From the NCBI RefSeq assembly GCF_035573695.1, contig NZ_CP121694.1, forward strand, positions 410,501 to 474,500: DNA of 64,000 nucleotides. The letters are read 5' to 3'. Numbering within the stretch: the first letter of the stretch is position 1; every line of letters starts with the position of its first letter. The position numbers and the translations under genes were made by a program. The stretch comes from Metallumcola ferriviriculae. Its GTDB lineage: Bacteria > Bacillota > JADQBR01. Below the pieces are notes generated by a model. It saw only the letters and a list, made by a program, of their open reading frames with translations, searched no databases and had not been told where the DNA came from. This document shows positions 9,192-18,263 of the stretch, piece after piece.

Positions 9192-9246
9192 CTTTTAATG
9201 CCAAGACAGTGCTAAACACAGTGGTTAATGCTAAGGAGGGAATACT

Positions 9247-9474
9247 GTGGCCAGAGATAAAAGGCGGGGTCGGAAACGGGTCTGCAATTTCTGTGTTGAT
9301 AAGGTTGATTATATTGACTATAAAGATACTAATCGCCTGCGCCGGCACGTTACTGAACGTGGTAAAATTCTTCCCAGAAGAATTTCCGGTAATTGCGCGC
9401 ACCATCAACGTCAGTTAACCAGGGCAATCAAGCGGGCTCGGGTAATGGCATTGATGCCTTACACAATGGAATAG
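9247..9474 (+). CDS. rpsR: Ribosomal protein bS18
   Basis: A 75-residue protein starting at GTG behind AAGGAGG. It has the bS18 core ([27 protein letters not shown], then [19 protein letters not shown]). CNFC near the N-terminus and SGNCAHH further on indicate the zinc-binding form of S18. It pairs with bS6 in the ribosome and in leader regulation. An overlapping +1-frame ORF at 9209-9418 is a shadow. Confidence 0.95.
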   Translation: MARDKRRGRKRVCNFCVDKVDYIDYKDTNRLRRHVTERGKILPRRISGNCAHHQRQLTRAIKRARVMALMPYTME

Positions 9475-9490
9475 GATATACTACACTAGG

Positions 9491-9517
9491 GGGAGCGGGA
9501 GCTCCCTTTATTTTTTA
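9491..9517 (+). terminator. Terminator after rpsR
   Basis: GGGAGC and GCTCCC form a stem with a four-base loop, followed by TTTATTTTTT. Confidence 0.85.
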
Positions 9518-9548
9518 ATCAAAGTATAGGTATTTGCTGATTAATTTA

Positions 9549-9650
9549 ATGGGCTGGTAAGGGGGGGATGCCCCCTTACGGTTGCGGGCGGTGCTCAGTC
9601 CTGCAGGGGCGCCGAAGGGGTGGCAAACCCCTGAAGATGATGCTTTTAGC
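9549..9650 (+). repeat. Intergenic hairpin repeat, copy A
   Basis: An intergenic block between the rpsR terminator and the MazG-like gene. Its core is a nine-base-pair hairpin (GTAAGGGGG at 9557-9565, CCCCCTTAC at 9571-9579) followed by GGTTGCGG, GTGCTCAG, a second hairpin of AGGGGT with ACCCCT, then CCTGAAGATGATGCTTTTA. The same ordered landmarks recur at 13556-13630 and, more weakly, at 46377-46440. No reading frame is evident. Confidence 0.55.
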
Positions 9651-9796
9651 GGCATGGGGGTTTATTATAGACAAAATGGCATATGTTCGGCATAACGGGG
9701 ATTATTGAGAGTCCAGCCGATAGCGGGCAGCAGGAGATAAGGCTAAAAGGGAGAAGATATTTTATAGATATAATTTTAAAAGGTAAGGGGATTTTT

Positions 9797-10105
9797 ATGA
9801 GCCACGCACATAAGGCGGCCATCGCCAGGAATATTCGTGTGATTGAGGAACTGAAAGCGGAATTAGTCACCAATACCGCAGCGGTGCTGCAATCAATGGC
9901 GAAAGATGATCCAAATGCTGTATTGGATTCTTTAGCGGGCACGCTAATCAGTACCTATCTGCTAAGCAAAAAACTAAATGTGGACTTTGAGCATTTAGAT
10001 AAACAAGTGGTTGAGAAACTGCACCAGACTTTAGCAGTAACCCTTGAAGGACAGAATCTTAATGCAGAATTAAACCAGTTATTGGAATATCTTACAAAAA
10101 GTTAG
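9797..10105 (+). CDS. MazG-like family protein
   Basis: A 102-residue, mostly helical protein matching the short MazG-like family found beside yybS and rplI in Clostridia (IARNIRVIEELKAELV, AVLDSLAGTLISTYLLSKKLNVDFEHLD, VEKLHQTL). True MazG proteins hydrolyse nucleoside triphosphates; activity of this short form is unproven. A longer frame opens at 9683, but ATG at 9797 has AAGGGG at suitable distance and gives the family's usual N-terminus. Confidence 0.8.
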   Translation: MSHAHKAAIARNIRVIEELKAELVTNTAAVLQSMAKDDPNAVLDSLAGTLISTYLLSKKLNVDFEHLDKQVVEKLHQTLAVTLEGQNLNAELNQLLEYLTKS

Positions 10106-10117
10106 GGGTGATGCCTG

Positions 10118-11098
10118 TTGTCAAAGCAGATAACGGTTAATGCATTGGTTGAGGGAGCCTTGTTGGCCGCCATTACTGCTATCCTGGCGTTAATAGGTCT
10201 ATGGGTCCCACCGCTTCAGTTTATTACCAACTTGGTGTGGACCGTACCGATAGTGGTGGTTATCTTAAGGCAGGATTTAAAGGTGGGTATCCTTGCTACC
10301 TTAGTTGCAGCCATACTTGTGCTTTTGTTTTCCGACCCCGTTAGGGCTTTTTTCCTAATTCTGCAGTTTGGCGGTGTGGGGATTGTTTACGGTGTCCTCT
10401 TTAAGAAGCAAACTCCGCCAGGTAAGACCGTGATTATCGGTAGTTTGGTAGCAGCAGTATCCATGGTGCTGATGATTGTGCTTTCGTCGTGGGTGATAGG
10501 AGTGGATTTCGCCCAGTGGACTGAACAGTTTTCCGCCACTATCAATCCAGTTATAGAAATGTATCGGCAGATGGGTATGCTGGATCGTATGGCAGAGAAT
10601 GGTATCAGTGAAGCCCAACTGCGGCAGACATTGGAGCAGGTTATCAGCTGGCTGCAAATTTTAGTGCCGGGGATTTTAATACTAAGCGCCATAGTTTCTG
10701 CGGCTCTTAACTTCTTAGTGGCGAGGGCCATTGTTAAAAAATTGGGTTTTAAGGTGCCATATGTGCCGCCATTTAGACGCTGGCAGTTGCCGTGGTATGC
10801 AGCATGGGGCGTAATTGTGGGGCTCGGTTTAGTACTCTTTGGCGATGCTAATCAGTTACCAGCACTGCGTACCATAGGTCAAAACATTATGTACGTATAC
10901 GTGCCGTTTTTGTTTATCGGCGGCCTAAGCGTAATAGTGTACTTTTTTAAAGAACGGAATTGGTCGCCGGTGCTGCGGGTGATGATTATTATTTTTGTAC
11001 TGTTTTATTGGCCCGTTGCGGTCTTAATACTTACTTCGATTGGGTTATTTGATCCGTTATTTAATTATCGGAAACTTGGAAGGGAGATGAAAGAATGA
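10118..11098 (+). CDS. YybS/DUF2232 family membrane protein
   Basis: A 326-residue polytopic protein with about eight hydrophobic segments. It shows the DUF2232 opening (VNALVEGALLAAITAILALIGLWVPPL) and the conserved position upstream of rplI that YybS has in Bacillus. It resembles the substrate-binding S components of ECF transporters, but no substrate can be inferred. It starts with TTG behind AGGGGTGAT and overlaps rplI by four bases (ATGA), so translation is coupled. Confidence 0.85.
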   Translation: MSKQITVNALVEGALLAAITAILALIGLWVPPLQFITNLVWTVPIVVVILRQDLKVGILATLVAAILVLLFSDPVRAFFLILQFGGVGIVYGVLFKKQTPPGKTVIIGSLVAAVSMVLMIVLSSWVIGVDFAQWTEQFSATINPVIEMYRQMGMLDRMAENGISEAQLRQTLEQVISWLQILVPGILILSAIVSAALNFLVARAIVKKLGFKVPYVPPFRRWQLPWYAAWGVIVGLGLVLFGDANQLPALRTIGQNIMYVYVPFLFIGGLSVIVYFFKERNWSPVLRVMIIIFVLFYWPVAVLILTSIGLFDPLFNYRKLGREMKE

Positions 11099-11541
11099 AG
11101 GTAATTTTAGAGCAGGATGTGAAAAAACTGGGCGCGAAAGGGGACGTAGTTAATGTCTCCGATGGTTATGCAAGAAACTATCTTATTCCAAAGGGGTTGG
11201 GAGTGCAAGCCAGTAGCGGCAACCTTAAGGAAGTAAAAAGGTTAAAGGAAAAAGAAGAGAAACGTGAGCAGCAGGCGTTAGATAAGGCAGAACAGTTGAA
11301 GAAAAAACTTGGTGAGCTGACAGTAACTATTCCTACTAAGGCAGGGGAGAACGGTAAACTGTTTGGTTCCGTAACCAGTAAAGACATTGCTGCGACCCTG
11401 CAAAGTAAGCATGGTATTAAAATTGATAAACGGAAGCTTGACCTGACTGAATCAATAAAAGCCTTAGGGGATTATAACGTACGAGTGAAAATTCACCCGG
11501 AGGTTCACGGGCAGTTAACTGTTAAAGTGGTAGCCCAATAA
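11095..11541 (+). CDS. rplI: Ribosomal protein bL9
   Basis: A 148-residue large-subunit protein with the full bL9 layout: N-terminal domain (MKVILEQDVKKLGAKGDVVNVSDGYARNYLIPKGL), long connecting helix (~residues 42-74) and C-terminal RNA-binding domain (KLFGSVTSKDIA). It overlaps the preceding gene by ATGA. Confidence 0.96.
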   Translation: MKVILEQDVKKLGAKGDVVNVSDGYARNYLIPKGLGVQASSGNLKEVKRLKEKEEKREQQALDKAEQLKKKLGELTVTIPTKAGENGKLFGSVTSKDIAATLQSKHGIKIDKRKLDLTESIKALGDYNVRVKIHPEVHGQLTVKVVAQ

Positions 11542-11565
11542 TAAGCGGACTGAAAGGGGTACTTT

Positions 11566-13479
11566 ATGGCAAGGAGTAATGACGGAATAGACGATATGCA
11601 TCTGGGGACTTCTTCTGACAAAAGACGAAGTGAAGTGGAGAAAAGGATAGCGGCAATCTATGCCATATTAGGTGATTTATGGGGTAAGGATAAACTGGTG
11701 ATGCGCGCAAGTAAACTGGAGGCGCTGCAGGAGATGCGTTCAAAGGATGTTTCTCAGCGCATCATTGCGCTAGTTAAACTGGTTGATAACAACCCAGCAC
11801 TTGATATACAGCCGGAAGAAGAAGATTATGGCCAGGTACTGGACCGGGTAGAGGAAAAGATTGCCGAACAGATGGCCCGCCGCAGCGTTGAAGAACAACT
11901 GGAGGAAAATATTAGTCAACGCATGCAGCAGCGTCAGGAGGAATATCTTAAAGAAATTAAGATGCAAATATTGAAGGAAAAGACCGACCCAGAAAATGCT
12001 AAAACTTTAAAGAAATTAGCTGAATTGGAAAAAATGGATACTATCGGCTTGGCTCGTTCTGCGCAGGAGATCTTACGCCCAGGATGTTTTGAAGAAATAA
12101 TAGGGCAGGAACTGGCAATCCAGGCATTGATTTCTAAGATAGCCTCCCCCTTCCCCCAGCATATAATTATTTATGGCCCCCCTGGTGTTGGTAAAACTTC
12201 GGCGGCTAGACTTGCACTGGAGCAGGCTAAACGAATATCCGGCACACCCTTTGCTGAAGGTGCGCCGTTTACAGAGGTGGATGGCACGACGCTGCGTTGG
12301 GACCCCCGGGATGTTACCAATCCTTTGATGGGGTCTGTCCATGATCCAATTTATCAAGGGGCCCGGCGGGACTTGGCTGATACGGGAATTCCTGAGCCTA
12401 AGTTAGGCTTAGTCAGTCATAGTCATGGGGGCGTATTGTTTATTGATGAAATTCTTGAGATGGATCCGGTGCTGTTAAATAAACTGCTGAAGGTACTAGA
12501 AGATAAAAAGGTGGAATTTGAGTCCTCTTACTATGACCCCGATGATGAAAGTGTTCCCCAATACATTAAGAAGATTTTTGAAGAAGGGGCACCTGCGGAT
12601 TTTGTGCTTATCGGAGCCACCACTCGCAGTCCTCAAGATTTGCACCCGGCCCTTCGTTCTCGCTGCGCCGAGGTTTTCTTTGAACCTTTGACACCGGGGG
12701 ATATCCGCATCATAGTGGAAAAAGCTGCGGAAAAATTGGAAGTGGATATGGACCCGTCAGTTCCGGAAGTTATCTCTGAATATACTGTGGAAGGACGTAA
12801 GGCAAATAGCATTCTAGTTGATGCTTACGGATTGGCATTGTACCAACGGCAGAAAAACGCTAAGGCGAATGCGCCGATCCTAATAACGCCGGATATCATC
12901 TATAGTGTCATTCAAAGTGCTCGTCTAACGCCTTATGCCAATGTCTATGCCGGGGAAGGCCGGGAGGTGGGCAAGATATTGGGGATGGGGGTGAACGGAT
13001 TTATCGGCTCCGTCCTTGAAATTGAGAGTGTCTCCTTCCCGGCTGGGCAAAAGGGAAAGGGAAAGGTTCGCTTTAATGATACCGCGGGCTCTATGGCTAA
13101 AGACTCTGTTTTTAATGCAGCTTCGGTAATACGTAAAGTTACCGGGCGGGATGTATACGACTATGATATGCATATCAATGTAGTTGGCGGCGGGAACATT
13201 GACGGCCCTTCAGCAGGGGCGGCTATTTTCCTTGCCATGTATAGTGCCTTGGAGGAGAAACCCTTGCGCCAAGATATAGGCGTCACCGGGGAATTATCCA
13301 TCCAGGGCAGCGTAAAGCCCGTGGGTGGTATTGCGGAAAAGATCTACGGTGCAAAACAAGCCGGGGTAAGTATGGTGATTATTCCCGGGAAGAATAAAAA
13401 CGACGTGCCGGCAGGCATAAAAGGGATTGAGATAGTGCCGGTGGACCACGTTCGAGAACTGCTGGAACTTGTTCTATAA
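11566..13479 (+). CDS. ATP-dependent Lon-family protease, spore-former type
   Basis: A 637-residue AAA+ protease. Residues ~90-165 are charged and probably coiled-coil. The ATPase has Walker A YGPPGVGKTSAA (near residue 203) and Walker B VLFIDEI. The C-terminal Lon protease domain has the catalytic Ser in DGPSAGAA and Lys in VGGIAEKIYGAKQAG. The architecture and size fit the third Lon-like family confined to endospore formers (spore_lon_C, as I recall the family), distinct from the shorter LonB. It argues for a sporulating host. Confidence 0.9.
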   Translation: MARSNDGIDDMHLGTSSDKRRSEVEKRIAAIYAILGDLWGKDKLVMRASKLEALQEMRSKDVSQRIIALVKLVDNNPALDIQPEEEDYGQVLDRVEEKIAEQMARRSVEEQLEENISQRMQQRQEEYLKEIKMQILKEKTDPENAKTLKKLAELEKMDTIGLARSAQEILRPGCFEEIIGQELAIQALISKIASPFPQHIIIYGPPGVGKTSAARLALEQAKRISGTPFAEGAPFTEVDGTTLRWDPRDVTNPLMGSVHDPIYQGARRDLADTGIPEPKLGLVSHSHGGVLFIDEILEMDPVLLNKLLKVLEDKKVEFESSYYDPDDESVPQYIKKIFEEGAPADFVLIGATTRSPQDLHPALRSRCAEVFFEPLTPGDIRIIVEKAAEKLEVDMDPSVPEVISEYTVEGRKANSILVDAYGLALYQRQKNAKANAPILITPDIIYSVIQSARLTPYANVYAGEGREVGKILGMGVNGFIGSVLEIESVSFPAGQKGKGKVRFNDTAGSMAKDSVFNAASVIRKVTGRDVYDYDMHINVVGGGNIDGPSAGAAIFLAMYSALEEKPLRQDIGVTGELSIQGSVKPVGGIAEKIYGAKQAGVSMVIIPGKNKNDVPAGIKGIEIVPVDHVRELLELVL

Positions 13480-13490
13480 ATAGATAACGA

Positions 13491-13515
13491 ACCGACCTGT
13501 TTAGGTCGGTTTTTT
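13491..13515 (+). terminator. Terminator after the Lon gene
   Basis: ACCGACC pairs with GGTCGGT around a six-base loop, followed by a T-run. Confidence 0.9.
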
Positions 13516-13555
13516 GAATGTATAGGAGGAATTTGGTGTTCGATAATTTCCTATA

Positions 13556-13630
13556 CATGGGGGTTGGTGAGGGGGTATGCCCCCTTGCGATTGCGGAGTG
13601 CTCAGAAGACCTGAAATGCTTTTATTCATC
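13556..13630 (+). repeat. Intergenic hairpin repeat, copy B
   Basis: It shares the order of landmarks with copy A: GGTTGGTGAGGGGG, CCCCCTTGCG, ATTGCGGA, GTGCTCAG, CCTGAA, ATGCTTTTA. The hairpin (13567-13575 with 13580-13588) keeps nine pairs although two of them differ from copy A, changing to G-U pairs rather than breaking. A spurious 67-codon frame (13518-13721) crosses it. Confidence 0.55.
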
Positions 13631-13701
13631 ATGCTTGAACAGGGGTGCTAAAGATAAATATGATAAATATCTTATTTGGGAGGATTTCCTCAGGAAAATT
13701 A

Positions 13702-13730
13702 TTGAAACTAGGATTTGCTAGTTATATAAT
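13702..13730 (+). promoter_or_regulatory. Sigma-A promoter of the first efflux operon
   Basis: TTGAAA (13702-13707) and TATAAT (13725-13730) are spaced by 17 bases, 136 bases before the adaptor gene. Confidence 0.7.
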
Positions 13731-13865
13731 TGGTTTGGCCTTTGGCCTGCCTAATGTTTTATAGCACTGGTTCAAGCTGCCTTGGTTTTACGTGGTCATG
13801 GCGCAGCAGGTGTGAACATAGTCATTGAAGGGCGAGAAAACGGGGATACCGGGGGGGTTTTTAAA

Positions 13866-15101
13866 ATGGAAAAAGTTAAGAGGAAAAAGAAAGTCATTGC
13901 AGCGGGAATACTGGCGGTGTTATTAATGCTAACTGTTGGCTTTAAAATGTATGCCGGCACCAAGGGGCAGACTGTAACCGTCAGTACGGAAAAAGCTAAA
14001 GTACAGCAGTTGAAAAAGCTGGTTTACGCTACGGGTCGGATAGAGACAAAGGACAAGGTACGGTTTTATGCCAAGGTTGCCGGGGTGGTGGAAGAAGTAT
14101 TGGTATCTCCTGGGGATGTAGTGGGGCCCGGGAAGATATTGTTGCGGATGGATGACGATGAACTCAACAGACAAGTAACGGAAGCAGAAGCAGGGCTAGC
14201 TATGGCAGAGGCGTCACTGGCTGAAGAAGAAATGTCGATAGACAGCCGATTACGATTAAAGAAGATTGCTCTGGAAGAAGCGGAGAGAAATTATTTAAGA
14301 AAGAAGCAATTACATGACCAAGGAGTTATTTCGGCTCAGGATATGGAAGAGGCCCAGTCGAGTTTTGCCGGGCTGCAGTTGGAATATCAGCAGGCCAAGA
14401 TTGAAAAGGATAATTTGCGTTCAGAAAAAAACAGTTCTACCGGGGCCAGAGTTATTCAAGCCAAGACAGCTTTAGCAGCGGCCCAAGAAAAGTTGGCAGC
14501 GGCCACAGTGACGTCTAAAAGCGATGGGACAGTTTTCACCCTGCCGGTGGAGGAAGGACAGTTTGTATCAGTGGGCACCCCGCTGCTAACGGCAGGAGAC
14601 CCGGATAGTTTACTGGTAAAGGCTGCTGTTACCGAGGCGGACAGCCGTGATCTGATTCCGGGGCAAATGGTAACTCTTCAGTACGGAGCGGGTTCTCATG
14701 ATGAAATATCCGGAAAATTAACCCAGGTGGCGCCGGTGGCAACTTCGGAAAATACCAGCAGAGGAACTGATATAACAGTGGATATTGAAGTAGAGATAAC
14801 TGCCGGCGGCGAGGTACTTCGGCCGGGTAACACTGTTGACCTGAGTATAACTACGGCTCAAAAAGAGGATGCACTGGTGGTGCCTTATGAAGCAGTGATA
14901 AATCGTGAAAATCAGGATTATCTTTACGTAGTTATAGAGGGTAAAGCCCAGGAACGAAAAGTTCAAAAAGGGATTAGCAATGATATGGTGGTTGAGATAA
15001 CTTCCGGATTAGAAGAGGGAGAAGAGGTTATTGTTAACCCCGATGACAAGGTTGAAGATGGATTAATGGTGCAAGTACAGCAGGTGAAAGAAAATGATTA
15101 A
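13866..15101 (+). CDS. MacA-like efflux adaptor (membrane fusion protein)
   Basis: A 411-residue HlyD/MacA-type periplasmic-adaptor homologue. One N-terminal membrane anchor (~residues 7-27), a barrel-sandwich half-motif ([32 protein letters not shown]), a long coiled-coil hairpin (~residues 100-200) and a second lipoyl half with beta-barrel ([27 protein letters not shown]). It forms an operon with the next two genes (8-base overlap), giving a MacAB-like exporter without an outer-membrane partner, as in Gram-positives. The frame extends upstream to 13782, but ATG at 13866, after a G-rich run, gives the proper anchor. Confidence 0.88.
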   Translation: MEKVKRKKKVIAAGILAVLLMLTVGFKMYAGTKGQTVTVSTEKAKVQQLKKLVYATGRIETKDKVRFYAKVAGVVEEVLVSPGDVVGPGKILLRMDDDELNRQVTEAEAGLAMAEASLAEEEMSIDSRLRLKKIALEEAERNYLRKKQLHDQGVISAQDMEEAQSSFAGLQLEYQQAKIEKDNLRSEKNSSTGARVIQAKTALAAAQEKLAAATVTSKSDGTVFTLPVEEGQFVSVGTPLLTAGDPDSLLVKAAVTEADSRDLIPGQMVTLQYGAGSHDEISGKLTQVAPVATSENTSRGTDITVDIEVEITAGGEVLRPGNTVDLSITTAQKEDALVVPYEAVINRENQDYLYVVIEGKAQERKVQKGISNDMVVEITSGLEEGEEVIVNPDDKVEDGLMVQVQQVKEND

Positions 15102-15822
15102 GCTTCAAGCGCTAGGAAAAGTCTATAGTACCGGTACACTATCGGTAACGGCACTAAAAGACATAACCCTGCACATTAAGGACAACGAATTTGTCTCCAT
15201 CATGGGGCCTTCAGGGTCCGGTAAATCTACATTAATGAATATATTAGGGTGTTTAGACCGGCCGAGCAGCGGGAGCTATGTTCTTGCCGGCGATAGTGTT
15301 CAGCAGCTAGATGATGACCAACTTGCGGCAATCAGAAACATTAAAATAGGATTTGTCTTTCAGACATTTAATTTGCTGCCGCGCATGTCGGCCCTGCGTA
15401 ATGTGGAGCTTCCCCTTCAGTATGCCGGGAGGGATAGGGATTATCGCAGAGCTAAAGCAATGGAGGCCCTTGAAAAGGTGGGGCTGGCAGAACGGGTTCA
15501 CCATCGTCCCAATGAACTTTCCGGAGGACAGAGACAAAGGGTGGCCATTGCCCGAGCGTTAGTAAACCAACCGGCTGTAATACTTGCCGATGAGCCTACC
15601 GGGAACCTGGACACTCGTTCCGGCGAGGAAATTATGGCCATATTTCAGCAGCTTCACCGGGAAGGGGCAACTATCCTACTCGTTACCCATGAACGAGAAA
15701 TAGCAGAACATAGCCAAAGAGTCATTAGCTTTCGGGACGGTTGTTTAACCAGCGATGAATGGATTAAAAGCCCGATTCAGGCGGCAGATATATTGGCGAG
15801 CCTGGAGGTGAACAGCGCATGA
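15094..15822 (+). CDS. ABC transporter ATPase, MacB/LolD type
   Basis: A 242-residue nucleotide-binding subunit with Walker [14 protein letters not shown]-loop [25 protein letters not shown], signature [15 protein letters not shown], Walker [13 protein letters not shown] and H-loop LLVTHE. The sequence is of the MacB/LolD branch that works with FtsX-type permeases. It overlaps the adaptor gene upstream and the permease gene downstream (ATGA). Confidence 0.94.
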   Translation: MIKLQALGKVYSTGTLSVTALKDITLHIKDNEFVSIMGPSGSGKSTLMNILGCLDRPSSGSYVLAGDSVQQLDDDQLAAIRNIKIGFVFQTFNLLPRMSALRNVELPLQYAGRDRDYRRAKAMEALEKVGLAERVHHRPNELSGGQRQRVAIARALVNQPAVILADEPTGNLDTRSGEEIMAIFQQLHREGATILLVTHEREIAEHSQRVISFRDGCLTSDEWIKSPIQAADILASLEVNSA

Positions 15823-17003
15823 ATATTCTAGAAAGCATTCGTATTGCGCTAGAAGGGGTATGGAGCAATAAGATGCGTTCCCTGCTTACTATGCTGGGTA
15901 TAATTATTGGTATTGCTGCGGTTATTACAGTCGTTGCAGTGGGGCAGGGCGGCAGAGCATTGCTGATGCAGGAAATGGAGAGCTTTGGCTCCAATTTATT
16001 TGTAATTTATGTACCATGGGATAGTGACCATCCGCGCCAAGCAGATGATATAACTCTGAGAGATGTTCAGGTGCTGAAAGAACTAATTCCCGAAATAAAG
16101 TTGATGGCACCTTCTTACTATACCCGGGATGAAATCCGGGGCGGGAGGATAAATAAACAAGTAAGTATTCAGGGTACCAATGCCGATTATAGCGTGGTAC
16201 GTAATGTCAATATTATTTCGGGAAGGTTTATGTCAGAGGATGATGTCCAGTCTACTCGCCGAGTAGCGGTTATTGATGAAGCCTTCGCTCGGGAAATGTT
16301 TGGCAGCAACGAGGCAGTGGGTAAGCGTATTCATTTACGTAACAATGCTTTGTGGGTTATTGGTGTGTACCGGCCTCACGAATCTTTTCTAAGCGGTGAC
16401 CAGGGCAATAATGTTTTTATCCCAATCAGCTTAGCACATAATTTCTACGGGCGCTGGGTTAACCAACTGGAAGGTCAGTCCACGGAGAGAACCAATGTAT
16501 ATGCGACGGTGGATAAGGCAGTGAACCTGATGGAGCGGCGTCACGATGCAGCGGAAGGAAAGTATACAGGTGTCACTCTTGAACAGGAAATGCAGATGGC
16601 TAATCAGATAACCGGTGTAATGGCGTTAATCATTAGCGCCATCGCTGCCATATCCCTTCTGGTTGGGGGTATTGGTGTCATGAACATTATGTTGGTTTCC
16701 GTTACAGAACGGACCAGGGAAATAGGGATACGTAAGGCCCTAGGCGCCCGACGCAGGGATATATTGACACAGTTTTTAATTGAGGCCATTACAATTTGCC
16801 TGCTTGGCGGAAGCATCGGTATGATTGTAGGTATTGGCGGCGCCTTCCTTATCGCCATGATTGCCAAATGGCCGCCCATGGTTTCATGGGTGACCGTAAT
16901 GATAGCGTTTCTGTTTTCAGCCATGGTGGGGATATTCTTTGGTATTTACCCGGCTAATAAGGCATCTAAGCTCGATCCCATTGACGCGCTGCACTATGAA
17001 TAA
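15819..17003 (+). CDS. MacB-like FtsX-type ABC permease
   Basis: A 394-residue permease with one N-terminal membrane helix ([24 protein letters not shown]), a large extracytoplasmic MacB core domain (~residues 45-260) and three C-terminal helices including [33 protein letters not shown], a family signature. With the two upstream genes it completes a three-part exporter for peptides, antibiotics or lipids; the substrate cannot be told. Confidence 0.92.
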   Translation: MNILESIRIALEGVWSNKMRSLLTMLGIIIGIAAVITVVAVGQGGRALLMQEMESFGSNLFVIYVPWDSDHPRQADDITLRDVQVLKELIPEIKLMAPSYYTRDEIRGGRINKQVSIQGTNADYSVVRNVNIISGRFMSEDDVQSTRRVAVIDEAFAREMFGSNEAVGKRIHLRNNALWVIGVYRPHESFLSGDQGNNVFIPISLAHNFYGRWVNQLEGQSTERTNVYATVDKAVNLMERRHDAAEGKYTGVTLEQEMQMANQITGVMALIISAIAAISLLVGGIGVMNIMLVSVTERTREIGIRKALGARRRDILTQFLIEAITICLLGGSIGMIVGIGGAFLIAMIAKWPPMVSWVTVMIAFLFSAMVGIFFGIYPANKASKLDPIDALHYE

Positions 17004-17025
17004 GAACAAATTTATTAAAGCAAAT

Positions 17026-17054
17026 AAAAAAACCACCTAGATGGTGGTTTTTTT
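17026..17054 (+). terminator. Terminator after the MacB-like operon
   Basis: AAACCACC and GGTGGTTT form the stem, flanked by A-run and T-run, so it may work in both directions. The ~180 bases after it hold a GATTGC/GCAATC hairpin and no gene. Confidence 0.85.
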
Positions 17055-17234
17055 ATTATAAAATGTGGCCTTACAGGTGAAAAAAAGCCCAGATTGCGAA
17101 GGAGTGCAATCGCTTTCTTGTATTTGGACTTGTATTTAGGAGTGGTGGCATTACAATAAAGGTAGATAGAGTAGTTTTATAATTTTACGTTGGCTTATAA
17201 ACGTTTGATCAAATTGGGATAGGGGAGTGTGGAT

Positions 17235-18263
17235 ATGTCAAAGAAGATATTCGGGCTGATAATACTAGCTATAGTTTTGCTGCTTGCCGGCTGTACCGGG
17301 GAACAGGATTTGCTGGAAGTATCAGGGACGGTCGAAGCGCTGGAGGTAGACCTAAGCAGCCAGGTGTCAGGGGAAGTAGTGGCTGTAAAGGTAGAAGAAG
17401 GGACACAGGTCAAAAAAGGGGACCTGCTCACGAAACTCGATGAAACAGGGCTGGCCCTACGCAAGCGCCAGGCCCAGGCTGTCCTTAATACTTTGGAAGC
17501 ACAATATGCTGAGCTAAAATCAGGTAGTAGAAAACAGCAGCTGGCCCAAGCCGCCGCCCAGGTGAACCAGGCTGCTGCCGGCGTTGAGGCGGCTAATGAT
17601 GTCCTAGCCACGGCCGAGACTGAGCTCAATAGAATTCGTAAACTTTATTCAGCAGGTGCGGTGTCGCAGCAAAAATTAAATCAGGCCGAGCTTTCATATA
17701 ATCAAGCTCAAAGTAGTTACCGAGCCGCTGTTTCGCAGAGACAGGCTGCTGAGGCCCAGTACAGTCTGGTTAAAGAGGGAGCTGCTGCCGACGCGCTTAG
17801 GTCCGCAGCAGCTCAGGTGGAAAATGCCGAGGCCGCTTTGGAAAGTGTAGAATGGGAGTTGGCAAAGACCGAAATAACTGCCCCTAAGGATGGAGTTATT
17901 CTATCCGTCAACATTAGAGAAGGGGAATTGGCCCGGCCGGGGATTCCCTTATTCACCCTAGGCAGAATGGATACGCTTTATGTGGAAACCTATATTCCTG
18001 AGCCCTGGCTTTCCAGGGTGGAGTTAGGGCAGGCGGTTACTCTTGGTGTAGACGGTTTAGGGGAAGAAATAAGCGGCAAACTAACTCATATCGCTTCAGA
18101 GGCCGAATTCACGCCCCAAAATGTGCAAACCAAGGAAAAAAGGGCGGATACGGTCTATGCGGCGAAAGTGAAAGTAGAACAAGGGAAGCGGGTACTGAAG
18201 CCGGGCATGCCCGTGGATGTATATATACATCCACGGGATAAAAAGGATGCTGACAGTATATGA
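17235..18263 (+). CDS. Lipoprotein efflux adaptor (HlyD/YbhG-like)
   Basis: A 342-residue adaptor. The N-terminus is a lipoprotein signal with lipobox LLAGC (Cys at residue 20), so it should be tethered to the outer face of the membrane. A lipoyl half-motif (EVDLSSQVSGEVVAVKVEEGTQVKKGDLLTKLD) precedes a long alanine-rich coiled coil (~residues 70-200) and the second half (ITAPKDGVILSVNIREGELA). ATG at 17235 has AGGGGAG seven bases upstream; the in-frame GTG at 17229 is worse placed. It overlaps the ATPase gene by four bases. Confidence 0.88.
   Translation: MSKKIFGLIILAIVLLLAGCTGEQDLLEVSGTVEALEVDLSSQVSGEVVAVKVEEGTQVKKGDLLTKLDETGLALRKRQAQAVLNTLEAQYAELKSGSRKQQLAQAAAQVNQAAAGVEAANDVLATAETELNRIRKLYSAGAVSQQKLNQAELSYNQAQSSYRAAVSQRQAAEAQYSLVKEGAAADALRSAAAQVENAEAALESVEWELAKTEITAPKDGVILSVNIREGELARPGIPLFTLGRMDTLYVETYIPEPWLSRVELGQAVTLGVDGLGEEISGKLTHIASEAEFTPQNVQTKEKRADTVYAAKVKVEQGKRVLKPGMPVDVYIHPRDKKDADSI

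Noticed and set aside
9209-9418. 69-codon ORF overlapping rpsR
   Set aside because: Out of frame with the clear bS18 sequence, which has its own ribosome-binding site and GTG start.
13556-13630. Interpretation of the hairpin repeats as insertion-sequence ends
   Set aside because: No terminal inverted repeats, target duplication or transposase reading frame are seen with any copy.
13518-13721. 67-codon + strand ORF after the Lon terminator
   Set aside because: It runs through the intergenic repeat copy B, and its upstream GGAGG-like sequence is accidental; no family resemblance.
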